Origin: Phytophthora sp. 'mugwort'
Taxonomy: Eukaryota > Oomycota > Peronosporomycetes > Peronosporales > Peronosporaceae
Length of the DNA: 64,000 bases
Direction of reading: 5' to 3'
Assembly (NCBI GenBank): GCA_033558025.1
Contig: JAUCEF010000004.1
Coordinates: 1,116,001 to 1,180,000 of the forward strand
Shown: positions 20,495-31,100 of the stretch, in pieces
How the letters are laid out: each line of letters opens with the position of its first letter
Numbering within the stretch: the first letter of the stretch is position 1
Translations under genes and position numbers: made by a program
Notes under the pieces: generated by a model
Seen by the model: the letters and a program-made list of their open reading frames with translations, nothing else
What the model was told of the DNA's origin: nothing
Database searches by the model: none

Positions 20495-21726
20495 TTATCC
20501 CCGGAGTGGGGGCCCGTACGGCACGAACACGCCCGCTGCGTGGAATGCACTGCGCACCGTCTTCTCCAAGATATTGTCCAGCGCCGCCATCGCGCGATCG
20601 AACATGTTACGGCGACGCTGAGCTGATGTCAGCTTCGTAGGGCGCCCCAAACGCGGAGGCAAGGATGGGTTGCAAATGTGCTGTTTCAAAGGCCCATGAT
20701 GCCCACATCCAGCGGCTGTGGCACCCCCGTGCACCCGCCGGGGACGAACATGACCGCCGTGCCCGTGCAGGCCAACGCGTCGAGCACAGACACCATCTTG
20801 TGGACCTTTAGGCTGTCTAGGATCAGGACAGAAGGCTCCGTCACAATGCACTTCCACATGTTCTCGATCCAGCCAAGCATGACCTGCAGGTCGAACCACG
20901 CTTTCGCCTGGACAGAGAACGTGACCATTAAGGCGTCGCAGTAGCCCCTGAACTCCTTCTCTACGTCCCCGCCCGGCTGCCCCATGAACACGAAGTGGGG
21001 CGGGAACTTGCGGGCGTCCGCGGCCATGGTAAGGGCCATCGTGCAGCGATATCTCTCAGCGCCTTCCGTTGCTGCGGGAACGCAGGTCGCCCACAAAGTC
21101 TACCGTAGTGCGGGGGTCATGTTGTAGTAGATCGAAGTCTGATCCATGCTGAAGATGGTGCGTTTGGGGGCGAGGCCAAGGTGGGGGTCGAAGCAGTGCT
21201 TCATGACCACCTCGTGGACAGTGGTGACGAACTCTACACGGTACCGGTCGAGCTCACTGTGTGTTTTCTTTCCAGAGTGGCTAATCCTTCGAATCGTCAG
21301 GCCTCTCCTGCTCATAAACCTCGTACACCACGACATCTTGGCGTCGTACCTCCTCTCTTCCATGGAGTCAGGGTCCAAGTTCACAGCCTTGCGGACGATC
21401 ATCTCGCGCGTGACGATCTGCTCCTCCAGCCTAGCGTCCTTAATAAATGTCACCAATGCGTCCTCAATAACAGTCGTCAAAGAAACACGTCCACTGCCCC
21501 CTAGTGTCAACTTTGATGCGCGCGAGGGGATGCTGTTCTCGCGAGATGCTGCGTCATTGAGCTTCTGCAGCTTGCGCTGCCAAGTCTGCAGCGTTAAGCG
21601 CTTGATGTCCCGCACCTTGCAGAATTCGGCGCGCGTCACGCCTTCTTGGGCAGCATCGAGGTAGTCTAGCACCAAGCGTAGCTTGAATGCATTTGTGTAG
21701 GCTAACGGGATTGGTTCCTTGGACAT
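20495..21726 (-). pseudogene. pogo-like DDE transposase (nonsense plus frameshift)
   Basis: From the ATG at 21726 the product shows an N-terminal helix-turn-helix region (AFKLRLVLDYLDAAQ, LTLQTWQRKLQKLND) and a CENP-B-like second HTH ending in WCTRFMSRRGLTIRR. The DDE_1 catalytic core follows. First Asp is in TIFSMDQTSIYYNM, second in SVLILDSLKVHKM, third in GVPQPLDVGIMG. Two lesions are visible. One is an in-frame TAG at 21100-21102, just after the first Asp. The other is a one-base shift at about 20690 that moves the C-terminus into another frame (KQHICNPSLPPRLG onward). The enzyme would act in the nucleus on the element's own ends. All three catalytic Asp remain, so inactivation is recent or partial. 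Confidence 0.85.
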
Positions 21727-21905
21727 TTCATGGGAGGGAGGAGTCCAGCGCTGGAAGTGTGAGAGTGATGACCGTCGAGCGTCCACTCAATTGGGCACCG
21801 GCTAACGTGACTTTTGGCGATAATCTACCTTGTTTTGAAGTGCATACAATCGTACAGGATACGCTGAAATGATGCAGCACCCATACATTTTCAAATAGTA
21901 AATCA

Positions 21906-21930
21906 TGCTGCATCTTTATTACTTTTGCGG
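21906..21930 (-). repeat. Right terminal inverted repeat of the pogo element
   Basis: Read on the minus strand it starts CCGCAAAAGT and ends AAAGATGCAGCA, mirroring the left end with one inner mismatch. Followed by TA on the plus strand at 21931-21932. Confidence 0.9.
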
Positions 21931-22166
21931 TATGGCCTAGATAGATAACGCTAAGGATACTTTGGTATTTACTGTCAGTGGTTCACTCGATCCGATCGCA
22001 TAGGCACTTCTGGTCTGTCAAGTTGACACCAGCTAATACGGAACGGAACGGGACAGGATATGGCACGAGTGCCATAAACAGCGACCATAGTGAAGCCAAG
22101 TGAAACGACAGCCACCCGTCGGCGACCCTAGTTTCTGCACCGATCGGGCGCTCCCAGCCCCTCGTC

Positions 22167-22180
22167 CTCATTCTTCATCG
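22167..22180 (+). promoter_or_regulatory. Oomycete initiator-like element for the helicase gene
   Basis: CTCATTCTTCATCG lies 19-32 bp before the ATG at 22199 and fits the CTCATT-pyrimidine-CA initiator pattern. It lies downstream of the other in-frame start candidate at 22100, so it argues for translation from 22199. Confidence 0.55.
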
Positions 22181-22198
22181 TCGACCCTGACGTCCAAG

Positions 22199-24256
22199 AT
22201 GCTGCCGCTTGCTGTCTCCCTCCGCCGTCTGGCCGGCCGCTCGGCCGCAATGGCCCTACGTCGCGCCGCGCCCACGGCGTCCCGTTCGTCCCCCTCTCCG
22301 CGTGTATTCGCGGGCCACGCGTCCGTGGCCTGGTACTCGTCGGCGCCGCTGGACTTCGCCACAGACGGAGCCGTCATCGAGGAGCTGGAAGAGGTCGAGG
22401 ACGTGGTGCTGGAGCCACTGCAGGGCTTCGTGGACCAGAAACCTATTGAAGACTTCGCACTATCGCAAGAGACGCAAACAAACCTGCACCGTGTCGGTGT
22501 GACGCACCTGTTCCCAGTGCAGACGCAGTCGTTCGACGTCATGATGAAGGGCACTGATATCATGGGCCGCTCCAAGACCGGCTCGGGCAAGACGCTGGCC
22601 TTTGCGCTTCCCATCATCGAGACTATCATGGCCAACCGCAAGAACACGCGCCACCCGCAGGCGCTTATACTGCTGCCCACGCGCGAGCTCGCGCAGCAAG
22701 TGCACGACGAGGTACAGCGCGTGGCCCCACAGCTTCGCACAGTCAATGTCGTGGGCGGCGTGTCCTACACGGTACAAGAGAACCAATTGCGTCGTGGCGT
22801 GGACATTCTTGTCGGCACGCCTGGCCGCATTATGGACCTGGTGGACAAGGAGTCACTCTCACTCGAGGACGTGCAAGTGTCTGTGCTGGACGAGGCCGAC
22901 ATGATGCTCAAGTTCGGCTTCCAAGAGGCAGTGGAGACCATTCTGGGCTGGGTGCCCGATGATGGCCAGACCGTCATGTGGTCGGCCACTCTCCCCAAGT
23001 GGGTCAGTACCATGGCCCGCAAGTTCCTCAAGGACCCCGTGAATATTGATCTTGTGGGAGAAAACGACAACCAGGTGCCGGCCACTGTCTCGCACAAGGC
23101 CATTAACGCGCCGATGCGCGACCGTATCCAAGTGCTTGAGAACGTGCTGCGTCTGCATGCGCATGACGGACAGACGCTGGTATTTACCGAGACGAAGCAG
23201 GAAGCAGACGAGATTGCCAACTCGCTGCCAGGCCAGGACGCTCGTGCGCTGCACGGTGATCTCTCGCAGGGTATGCGTACGTCCACCATGAACGGCTTCC
23301 GTAGTGGCCACGTCAAGACGTTGGTGTGCACGGACATTGCTGCGCGTGGTCTTGACATTGCCAACGTTGAACTCGTGGTCCAATACCGCCTTCCAAACGA
23401 CAAGGAGAGCTTTGTACACCGTGCTGGCCGTACGGGACGCGCTGGCCGCTCGGGCACTAACATCGTGTTCTTCGACCGCAATGACGCAGGCGACGTGCTC
23501 GACTTCGAACGTCGCTACAAGTTTAAGTTTGTGCATGCGGCGTCGCCTCGCCCCGAGCTGATGATGACTGGTGCACTGGAGGATGTCAACAAGCAACTCA
23601 CGTCGCTGCCCAAGGCGAACGCGCAGCTTTTTGATGAAACTGCTCAATCGATGATTGATGAGCACGGACCGGGCGTGCTGAGCGCTGCGCTTGCACTTCT
23701 GTGCGGTTTTGACTCGAAGAAGATGACGACGCTTTCCATGCTGACGGGCCGCTACCGCATGCAGACAGTCGAGGTGGAGGGCGTGGAGAATGCGCGTGAA
23801 CTTAACCGCATGCTGTCGTCCTTTATGGAAGACCGTGTGGATATTTACCCTGTGGAAGGTGGCAAACTTGTGTTTGACGTCCCGCAGGGCAAGGTAAAAG
23901 CGCTGCAGGAGCACCTGACGGCTGCGTCACCCGATGAAGAAGTGACGGTGACTGCTGCTGTCGAGTTCCCGCGCATGCTGATTGACAAATCAGCACGCAG
24001 CAACAACAATGGCGGCCGCTTTGGTTCACGTGGTGGCCGCAACTCGCGCGGCTTCTCCAACAACCGCTTTGGCGGCAATAAGCGCGAGGGTGGCAACAAC
24101 CGCTTTGGAGGCAACAAGCGCGAAGGCGGCAATAACTGGAAGCGCAACGACCGCGATGGAGGCTTCCGCCGCAACAGTGGCGACTATGACTCGTCGTTCT
24201 CCAAGGGCCGCTCCTCGAACCGCAACAACTTTGGCCGCTTCACTGAAGGGTGGTAA
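22199..24256 (+). CDS. DEAD-box ATP-dependent RNA helicase with GUCT domain, probably mitochondrial
   Basis: 685 residues. The N-terminus (LPLAVSLRRLAGRSAAMALR) is Arg/Ala/Ser-rich without acidic residues, a good mitochondrial presequence. Helicase motifs follow in order: Q-motif region (THLFPVQTQSFDVM), motif I SKTGSGKT (about 125-132), PTRELA, TPGR, motif II DEAD (about 231-234), SAT (262-264), TDIAARGLDIANV, and HRAGRTGRAGR (about 407-417). A GUCT-like module (LTGRYRMQTVEVEGVENARE) and a Gly/Asn/Arg-rich tail with a repeated RFGGNKREGGNN unit complete the protein. This order is that of the DDX21/plant RH3-PMH group, which remodels structured RNA in nucleoli or in organelles for intron splicing and ribosome assembly. 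An organellar role is inferred from the presequence. An initiator just before 22199 decides the start. Confidence 0.94.
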   Translation: MLPLAVSLRRLAGRSAAMALRRAAPTASRSSPSPRVFAGHASVAWYSSAPLDFATDGAVIEELEEVEDVVLEPLQGFVDQKPIEDFALSQETQTNLHRVGVTHLFPVQTQSFDVMMKGTDIMGRSKTGSGKTLAFALPIIETIMANRKNTRHPQALILLPTRELAQQVHDEVQRVAPQLRTVNVVGGVSYTVQENQLRRGVDILVGTPGRIMDLVDKESLSLEDVQVSVLDEADMMLKFGFQEAVETILGWVPDDGQTVMWSATLPKWVSTMARKFLKDPVNIDLVGENDNQVPATVSHKAINAPMRDRIQVLENVLRLHAHDGQTLVFTETKQEADEIANSLPGQDARALHGDLSQGMRTSTMNGFRSGHVKTLVCTDIAARGLDIANVELVVQYRLPNDKESFVHRAGRTGRAGRSGTNIVFFDRNDAGDVLDFERRYKFKFVHAASPRPELMMTGALEDVNKQLTSLPKANAQLFDETAQSMIDEHGPGVLSAALALLCGFDSKKMTTLSMLTGRYRMQTVEVEGVENARELNRMLSSFMEDRVDIYPVEGGKLVFDVPQGKVKALQEHLTAASPDEEVTVTAAVEFPRMLIDKSARSNNNGGRFGSRGGRNSRGFSNNRFGGNKREGGNNRFGGNKREGGNNWKRNDRDGGFRRNSGDYDSSFSKGRSSNRNNFGRFTEGW

Positions 24257-24529
24257 GGCCAAAGGAAAAAACGAATAACCTCCTATCATCGAGTGAGATG
24301 CATTTAGGGAATGACTGTATTGTAGATAGTGAGAACCACAGCTAGATGTGACCAAAGTGGCCACCCAGCATTCGGTTGTGATTTTGATTTGATAGAGCAA
24401 CGGAGATTCAGCCACAAATGACAAAAAAAAATCATTAGGTATAACTGCAACTTCAGTTCACGTATGTACATTTAGTTTGTGTATTATACACGTCGCAGTT
24501 TTCAGCCACACGTCGCACATCAATCTTCT

Positions 24530-26038
24530 ATGCTGCCGATGCTGCCGACTTGTAGAGCGCTGGCGCTCGCTCGCGTCTGTCGCTCTTGCGCGCCCCGGGC
24601 CATCACCGCCTCTGGTTTGGCCCCAGCGTCCTTCTTCTCCTCGTCGGCCTCCGGCTCCATCACCACCACGGCCGCCCTGGGCTCAGACGACGAGAGCTCC
24701 TCGAACCTGCACGGCCACGTCAAAGCCCGACTCGACTACAAGAAGCTCATAGATAACGTGCGTGGGGCCGTCGAGAACGGCAAGAAGCGCTTCAGCGAGG
24801 GCGACCCGCAGCTCGTGGCCGACCTGTATCAGCGCCAGGCCAAGCTGCGCCACACTGCCAACCTCCTGCGCGCCGAGCGCAACACACACGCCAAACAGCT
24901 TGGCCAGGCGGCCGCGGCCAAGAAGAAGCAGGGCCAGGAAGCTGAGCAGGCCTTCGAGACGCTACGACTCCGTGGCCAACAGATCAAGCGCGAGATCGTG
25001 GACGTTGAGGCCGAGCTGACCCAAGTGTCGGCCGAGCTGGAGCTCGAAGCGCTCAAGATCCCCAATGATACGCATCCAGATGTCCCCGTGGGCGGTGAAG
25101 AGGACTCACGCATAGTGAGGAAACATGGAGAAAAACCCGTATTCAATTTCAAGCCCAAGGATCATTACGACCTGGCCACGGGCTTGGAGCTGCTGGATAC
25201 GCAGACGGCAGCGAAAGTCGCTGGGTCCAAGTTTACGTACTTATGTAACGAAGGGGCGATGATGGAGCTCGCACTCGTGCACTGGACGTTGAGTAAGCTG
25301 CGTGCGCGTGGCTTCAAGATCATGTTCCCGCCCGATGTGGCCCACTACAAACTTGTGGAAGGCTGCGGCTTTCAGCCACGTGGAGAGGCCACGCAGATCT
25401 ACTCTATTGCCAACTCGGACATGTGTTTAACTGCGACGTCGGAGATCACGCTGGCGGCCATGAAGAGCAACGAGATCTTGTCGACGCCGACTCTGCCACT
25501 CAAGTACGCTGGCTTCAGCCACTGCTTCCGTACCGAGATTGGACACGGTGGCCGTCAGACCCGTGGAATCTATCGCATTCACCAGTTCAGCAAGGTCGAG
25601 ATGTTCGCCTTTTGCGCAAATGAGACCCAAGCCCAACAGTTCTTCGACGAGATGGTAGAAATCCAGACGAGCATGTACGCGGAGTTGGGACTGCACTATG
25701 AGCTCATGGATATGGCCACTGGGGATCTGGGGGCGCCTGCTTACCGAAAGTTTGATCTGCTTGCTTGGATGCCTGGCCGCGATGAGTATGGCGAGGTCTC
25801 GAGTATGTCCATGTGCACAGACTATCAGGCCCGACGTCTTAATATTCGCCACAAGGACCCGAAAGATGAGGAGGCTGGAACGTCCTTCGTGCATACATTG
25901 AACGGCACTGCTTGCGCTGTCCCTCGTCTGCTTATCAGTCTGTGGGAGACGTATCAACAGGAAGATGGCTCCATCCTTATCCCTGAGGTGCTCAGACCGT
26001 ATATGGGTGGCCAAGAGGTCATTCGTCGCTCTGAGTAA
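24530..26038 (+). CDS. Seryl-tRNA synthetase, organellar type
   Basis: 502 residues from the ATG at 24530; another frame start lies at 24479 but adds only a short leader. A Ser/Ala/Arg-rich leader (about 60 residues) precedes the N-terminal antiparallel coiled-coil arm (about 85-180) that grips the tRNA. The class II catalytic core follows. TATSEITL binds serine, motif 2 is FRTEIGHGGRQTRGIYRIHQ (about 333-352), and motif 3 is HTLNGTACAVPRLLISLWET (about 455-475), where most bacterial SerRS have HTLNGSGLAVGRT. The substitution keeps the Asn-Gly and the key Arg. The protein charges tRNA-Ser; the leader and the bacterial-like core suggest the mitochondrion. It follows the helicase by 273 bp in the same direction and ends 97 bp from the convergent Sds3-like gene. 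Confidence 0.93.
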   Translation: MLPMLPTCRALALARVCRSCAPRAITASGLAPASFFSSSASGSITTTAALGSDDESSSNLHGHVKARLDYKKLIDNVRGAVENGKKRFSEGDPQLVADLYQRQAKLRHTANLLRAERNTHAKQLGQAAAAKKKQGQEAEQAFETLRLRGQQIKREIVDVEAELTQVSAELELEALKIPNDTHPDVPVGGEEDSRIVRKHGEKPVFNFKPKDHYDLATGLELLDTQTAAKVAGSKFTYLCNEGAMMELALVHWTLSKLRARGFKIMFPPDVAHYKLVEGCGFQPRGEATQIYSIANSDMCLTATSEITLAAMKSNEILSTPTLPLKYAGFSHCFRTEIGHGGRQTRGIYRIHQFSKVEMFAFCANETQAQQFFDEMVEIQTSMYAELGLHYELMDMATGDLGAPAYRKFDLLAWMPGRDEYGEVSSMSMCTDYQARRLNIRHKDPKDEEAGTSFVHTLNGTACAVPRLLISLWETYQQEDGSILIPEVLRPYMGGQEVIRRSE

Positions 26039-26135
26039 GGCAAAAAAACCATAGCGAGACAGACCAGTCCTCAGCCAATAGAAGTCTTGATGTGTCTGCC
26101 GCTCATCGTCGCAGGTTTGATGTTATTATGTTTAT

Positions 26136-27443
26136 TTATTGCAATGCGTTGATGTTCCTGTCGTGTCTGACGCTATTTGAAGGGCTGTTGTTGCTCTCTA
26201 GTGCCCGCACATAGAGCGAGCCGAGGACGCAGTCCCGGACATCGAACGAGTCGAAACGACCGCTACTTGTCAGCACGTATACCTGCGTCGCGGTGGTGGC
26301 AGTGATAATGCCGGACAGGACGCATTCGTCTTGATTTCCACCGTTAGTATCGGCCACGGCTTCTGTTCCCTGGCGTTTGAATACTTCCACCTCCTGTCCC
26401 TCTTGTAGCATACGTGGGTTGTAGACCAGTCGGAGCCGTGGGTTCTTCACTACTGGTTTCATCCTGTATGATAATGTCGCAGATGCAGGTAAGTGCGGTC
26501 CAGATGCATGTGGTATCCTCCTAGGAGTGATAATCATGGGTCTTTGTCGTTTCTTCTTCTTCTTCTTCTTCTGCTTCTTCTTGAGCTCATGTGTCTTGGT
26601 CGTCTTGTATTTCTTGTCAGTTTTACTCTCCAAGTGCTCGGCGTAACATGGGACAGCGCTTCGAATAGCCTCCAAGTCCTCAGCAATTTCCTGGGGTGTC
26701 ACCTGCTTCACCGCCGGTTTAAAGACGGAGGCACGGCTCAACAGCCGCTCCAGTCTCTTCTTCTCCTGGAACTGCATTCTCTGTGCTCTCTCCTCGGGCG
26801 ATGCTGAGGCCAAGAACACATCTTCCGGGCCGTCTTCGTCTCCGTCACTGTTATACATGGCACGTCGTCTCCTCATCCCGTTGCTGGGGTTCTTGGCCGG
26901 CGTAGAGAAACCTCTGCGCGTCTCGTCCCGCACAGTTCGACGGCGACGACTGGTCACGCTCACGCCGTCCTTGGCTGTCTGTAGCCTGCGTAGCTCCCGC
27001 TCCATGTCGGCGTTCATTTCTCTCTGGAGTTCAGCGCAGCAGCTGGCGTACTTTTCTCGGGCCTTGTCGCCCGCGTACTCGCAGACTCGAAGTGCTGCCG
27101 TCTGCCGTCTCTCCAGAGCCGCGTGGGCCTTGGCCACCCGCTCCTGGCGCGTGGCCAGCAGCGACTCACAACCCATAACAAAGTCCGCTGCCGTCTCAAG
27201 TTGTAGCCGCCGCTCCAGTTCGTTAAGTCGTGCCAGTTCGTGCTCCAGACTCTCGCGATCTCTTGGCAGCGCGTCCTCGCCGAAATTGTCGTCGCTTTTG
27301 TCAGATTCTGAACGAGCCGTCGCGTCTGTGTTACTGCCACTTTCACTGCTATTAGACGAGTTCATTACGAAGTCAATGACCCTATTAGCAGGCGTTGAAG
27401 CGCCCTGGGAGGCGCAGGACGCCAATGCAGCCGCCACATCCAT
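26136..27443 (-). CDS. Sds3/BRMS1-like Sin3-HDAC complex subunit with C-terminal Tudor-like domain
   Basis: 435 residues from the ATG at 27441-27443; the open frame extends upstream to 27539. A Ser/Asp-rich N-terminus leads into a long coiled coil (ELARLNELERRLQLETAADF through EKYASCCAELQREMNADMER). This ends at RRRRTVRDETRR, the layout of the Sds3 domain, in which a helical arm is followed by a basic RRR patch. A lysine run (ELKKKQKKKKKKKRQRP) is a probable nuclear signal. The C-terminal about 70 residues (GQEVEVFKRQ, ITATTATQVYVLTSSGRFDS) resemble the capped Tudor fold known in animal SDS3. Such proteins scaffold histone deacetylase complexes on chromatin. The assignment rests on domain order and pattern, not on long identity. 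Confidence 0.75.
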   Translation of the reverse strand: MDVAAALASCASQGASTPANRVIDFVMNSSNSSESGSNTDATARSESDKSDDNFGEDALPRDRESLEHELARLNELERRLQLETAADFVMGCESLLATRQERVAKAHAALERRQTAALRVCEYAGDKAREKYASCCAELQREMNADMERELRRLQTAKDGVSVTSRRRRTVRDETRRGFSTPAKNPSNGMRRRRAMYNSDGDEDGPEDVFLASASPEERAQRMQFQEKKRLERLLSRASVFKPAVKQVTPQEIAEDLEAIRSAVPCYAEHLESKTDKKYKTTKTHELKKKQKKKKKKKRQRPMIITPRRIPHASGPHLPASATLSYRMKPVVKNPRLRLVYNPRMLQEGQEVEVFKRQGTEAVADTNGGNQDECVLSGIITATTATQVYVLTSSGRFDSFDVRDCVLGSLYVRALESNNSPSNSVRHDRNINALQ

Positions 27444-27636
27444 CGCCTCAATGCGACCCACTTGTAAAATTCCTAAATGACGACTACTATTGTTGTATTG
27501 TGGCGCGAACGTCAAAGTTCTCTTTTGTGCACCAATCATATGGTGTAAAAGTGAAGCTTAAGCGTTTTCGATAAGAAAAATGAGATCAAAAAGTGAACAA
27601 TTTTCTGACAACATTATCCTGGCTCGACTTGTCTCT

Positions 27637-27931
27637 CTATGCGCGACGCTGGTGCGCGACGCGCTCGAAGCAGGCCCGCAGCTTCTGGAACTCCTTCTCA
27701 CAGACTTGGCGGTTCATGCCGCCGTGCACGTCAGCCACGCACTTGCCGTACACTTGAATCTAGCGGCATCAATGAGAACGACAGTATTAAAATCATACTG
27801 CGGCCAAGAGCGAAAATCTCGGCAATTATTTTAGCGTAACGTACGTCAAGCGGACACTCGGTCAGCATATGAGAGAAGAGTTTGCCCATACGCACGGGCG
27901 TCTTCTTGGGGGTCGAACTACCAGCGGGCAT
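27637..27931 (-). CDS. NDUFAF8-like twin-CX9C protein, complex I assembly (two small exons)
   Basis: A tiny gene reconstructed here. Exon 1 is 27845-27931 (29 codons) and exon 2 is 27637-27759 (40 codons plus TAG), with an 85-bp intron having GTACGT and CTAG ends in phase 0. The 69-residue product contains two CX9C pairs: C26-C36 across the splice (CPLD joined to IQVYGKC) and C49-C59 (CEKEFQKLRAC). The pattern Y-G-(K/R)-C-V, then C...EF..LR.CF matches human NDUFAF8 (C17orf89), which works with NDUFAF5 in complex I assembly. Twin CX9C proteins are oxidised by the Mia40 pathway in the intermembrane space. It is tail-to-head with the FKBP15-like gene upstream. Family call is good for such a short protein because spacing, aromatic and charged positions all agree. 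Confidence 0.82.
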
Positions 27932-28142
27932 CGTCCGTTCCGTTGGTCTGATCAAATTGGAGGTCCAATCGTAAAATTGACAATGCTCAATCGACACTTA
28001 CATTTAAAGTATCCGATATGTTAAAAAAAATTTCATTCGTTTCTTCGTATTTTAAAGTAAAAAACGCGAAAAGCGACGAAGGTCAAGCCTTCGATCGTCC
28101 TGCTGCTCCGTGCGCCTTGCCTCCCTCTACTTCATGTTAGGT

Positions 28143-31100
28143 CTACCCCTTGAACTCTGACTCGCTGTCGCTCTCGTCACTGGACGGATACTGCGCTACA
28201 TGAAGACTCGGGGTAGTGACAGCCGCTTCTGCTGGCGTGACACTGGGGACAGCTTCACCTTCCACCTTAACCTCAGCGACAGAAGCGTCTGTTTCTTCTT
28301 CCTTGGCAACGACAGGAGCCTCAGCAGCATCAAGTGGCGACTTTTCTCCAGCATCATGTTCAACCTCGTCAGAACCAATCGCTTTCTCCACAGCAGCAGC
28401 AACAGCTTCAGCAACAGCTGCGGCTTCAGTCTCTTGCAGTGGTGGAGCTGGAGGACCATCACTCACATTACCATCACTCTCCACTTCAGTCTCAATGGGT
28501 GAAGGCTCCTGCAGTTGTTGGATAATACTCTTCGTACTCGACTTCAAGACCTTTCGAATCGCATTAAGCACTTGCTTGCCATCCACTGCCGTCTCCTCTT
28601 CGAACAAATCCTGGAAACGAAAGAACATTTCGTTCACCGCCTCTTTGAAGAGAGTCACCAATCTTTCACGCTCCTCCAAGCCTCCTCCAGTGTGAGCAGC
28701 TACAGCAAACATGTCCTCTGCTTCCCGTTTGATCGCCTCAGCAGCAGCCAAGGTACGTTCAGCTGCTTGCTCACGCTCCTTAACAGCAACACAGTTCTCG
28801 CACTCCTCCTCGCCAGCCTTCATCTCTCCTCGTGGATTCAGACGATGAGACGCCTGTACTTGCTCAAACTTCTCTTGTTCCAGCTCTTTAACCTGTTGCT
28901 GCAGCCGCTCAAGTTGTTCGACGAAAAGACGCTTCTCTTCCGCTGCGAGTGCACTCTCGGCCTCTGTATTGCTCTCCGACTTGGCTGCTAGCGTCGTCTC
29001 GAGCTCACGAACGCGTGTCGAGGACACGTCCAGTTGGCCGGTCAACTCCTGTTTCTCTCGCTGCAGTTGAGCAACCTGTTGCGCTGCCATTTCCAGCTGC
29101 TGCTTGGCATCTCGCTCCTTTGTCTCATTCTGAGCTGCCAACACGTTCGTCTGCTCCTCTACATGGACCTGAAGCCGCATTCGATCATCATTTACCTTCT
29201 GTAATTGCGTCTGAAGCGAACGCACTTGTTGCTCTAATTGAGCAGTGGCAGTAGACAATTCTGACGTCTTCACTTGTAACGCCACATCGTGCTGCTTCTT
29301 CGTGAGTACCAACTCCTGCTCCGCCAAAGAACGCGCTTGTGTTTCCTTGACAAGCTGCTTTTCAGCTCGAGAACGGGCGTCTCGTTCGAAATCCAGAGCT
29401 TGTTTGTGTTCCTCGGCTTCGTTACTAGCTCCATGTTGCTGCAGCTGGTAATAAGCTGTCAAAAGCTGCTGGTATTCAGCATGCAAACGGTTCGTCTGCG
29501 TCACAGCCGCATCTCGTGCACTCGCAAGCGCACTTAACTCAGACGTTGCATTCAATTGAGAGCTCGCAGCCGACTGATACCGTTCTTGAAGCGTACGTTT
29601 CTCGTCTTGTAGTCGCTGGTTTTGTACCAACAGCTCCTCACACCGTTTTTCATACGCTGATTGCTGCTGGTGCTGTGAGTTAATCTGGGTCAACAGTCGG
29701 TCATTCTCGCCTGCGAGTCTCTCCACACCTCGAATCACCGCGGCCACATCGCTGGGGCCAGCACCGACACCAGCTCCAGAGTTCGAGGACGTGCCGGGTG
29801 CCATTCGGATCAGATAATCCACCTTGGCATTCAACTCGGTAAGCATCGCGTCCATTGGACGTCCTCCGTTCGTGTTAAACAACGCCGAAGAGCTCGGAAA
29901 GCTGCTGGTAAAGCCACCATTCAAACCAAAACCCATCGACCCAAAACCACCGGCACTTCCCATCCGTTCACGCTCCAGCACACGCGCCTGAAGCTCCAAT
30001 TGTTGCTCACGTTGTAGCAATCGCAGCTCCTTAAGTTCCATCTCATTCTTCGCTGCAGTAATGTGTACGTCTTCTTCATACGGCACCAGGTCTCCGTTTT
30101 GATCACTGACGTCGCGCGTGCTGTTTGATCGAGATGTCGTGGCCGTCGTCTTGTTACTCGCAGAGCTGGGGCTCGAACGCCGTCGCGACGTCTTCTTCTC
30201 CGATGAAGCCTTGGGTGCTTCCTCTATCGCTGCCGATGTATCCACAGCTGGCATAGACTTCCGTTGCGTCGTATTATGCCCCGTCTTGGTCTTCACTAAT
30301 TCAATCTCCAGCAAATACCAGTCCTGGCCATTCGTTTTTCCAGGTGGGGCCAGCACGATACGCTTGGCACATTTCTTCATGCCTAGAATACCTTCTTCCA
30401 ACGCTTTAATCCGCTCGCTGCTGTCTCCAAGTCGAATTTTGCGTAAATCGCCCTCGCTTGCTTTCTCAAAAGGTGAATATTTGGTCACGACATCGGCCGG
30501 GGCCGAACTAGCATTGCCCACGACTCGCCACGCACTAAAAGCAACAGCAACGGTGTCTCCATTGCTCACGTGTGGCGTCTCAGGCTTGACAAACACCAGA
30601 TCGTCCTGAATTAACGCATTCGGACTCGTCTTGGTCACGGTCTTGTCACGGCCCCAGATCTCGACGTGGATCTTGGCCAGGAACACGTGTCGCATGAACT
30701 CGGCCACCTGCGCGTCACTAGGGAATTTCACTGACCAATTGATGCCTTGTTCGTCGTAAAAGTTGACATAACTCTTGGCTTGAAGTGTGGGTTTAAACGT
30801 CCCAAACTTGATGGCCACCGCACACAAATGCTGCTTGGCAGCGTTGTAGAAGAGCAGATTGTAGGATGTTTCGGCCCCAACGATGACACAGCCCACGGCC
30901 GCCTTGGTGCCGACTGTGGAACCCCCGAGCTGCACGTACTTACGGGCCGCGGCGTCGAATTGATACAGCGAGACCATTGTGGAGTATACGACAGAGGAGG
31001 CTGGCGCAGAGGAGGCCGTGGGGGCCGTCGTCTGCTGTTGTTGCTTGTGCGACGGTTCTCGAGGCGCTGTGTAGCGCAGCGCGTCGTTGCCGCCGCCGGA

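Larger units (their letters stand above)
20302..21930 (-). mobile_element. pogo/Tigger-type DNA transposon with TA target duplication
   Basis: A 1629-bp element has near-identical terminal inverted repeats (20302-20326 and 21906-21930) and is flanked by TA on both sides (20300-20301 and 21931-21932). TA duplication and a single CENP-B-like/DDE transposase gene are the family rule for pogo. It sits between the unknown secretory gene and the helicase gene and may have displaced their 5' flanks. The ends are well preserved while the transposase is broken, so the copy could still be mobilised in trans. Confidence 0.88.

Noticed and set aside
22859..23914. Minus-strand 351-codon open frame opposite the helicase
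   Set aside because: It is a shadow of the DEAD-box helicase gene; the helicase frame has all motifs in order.
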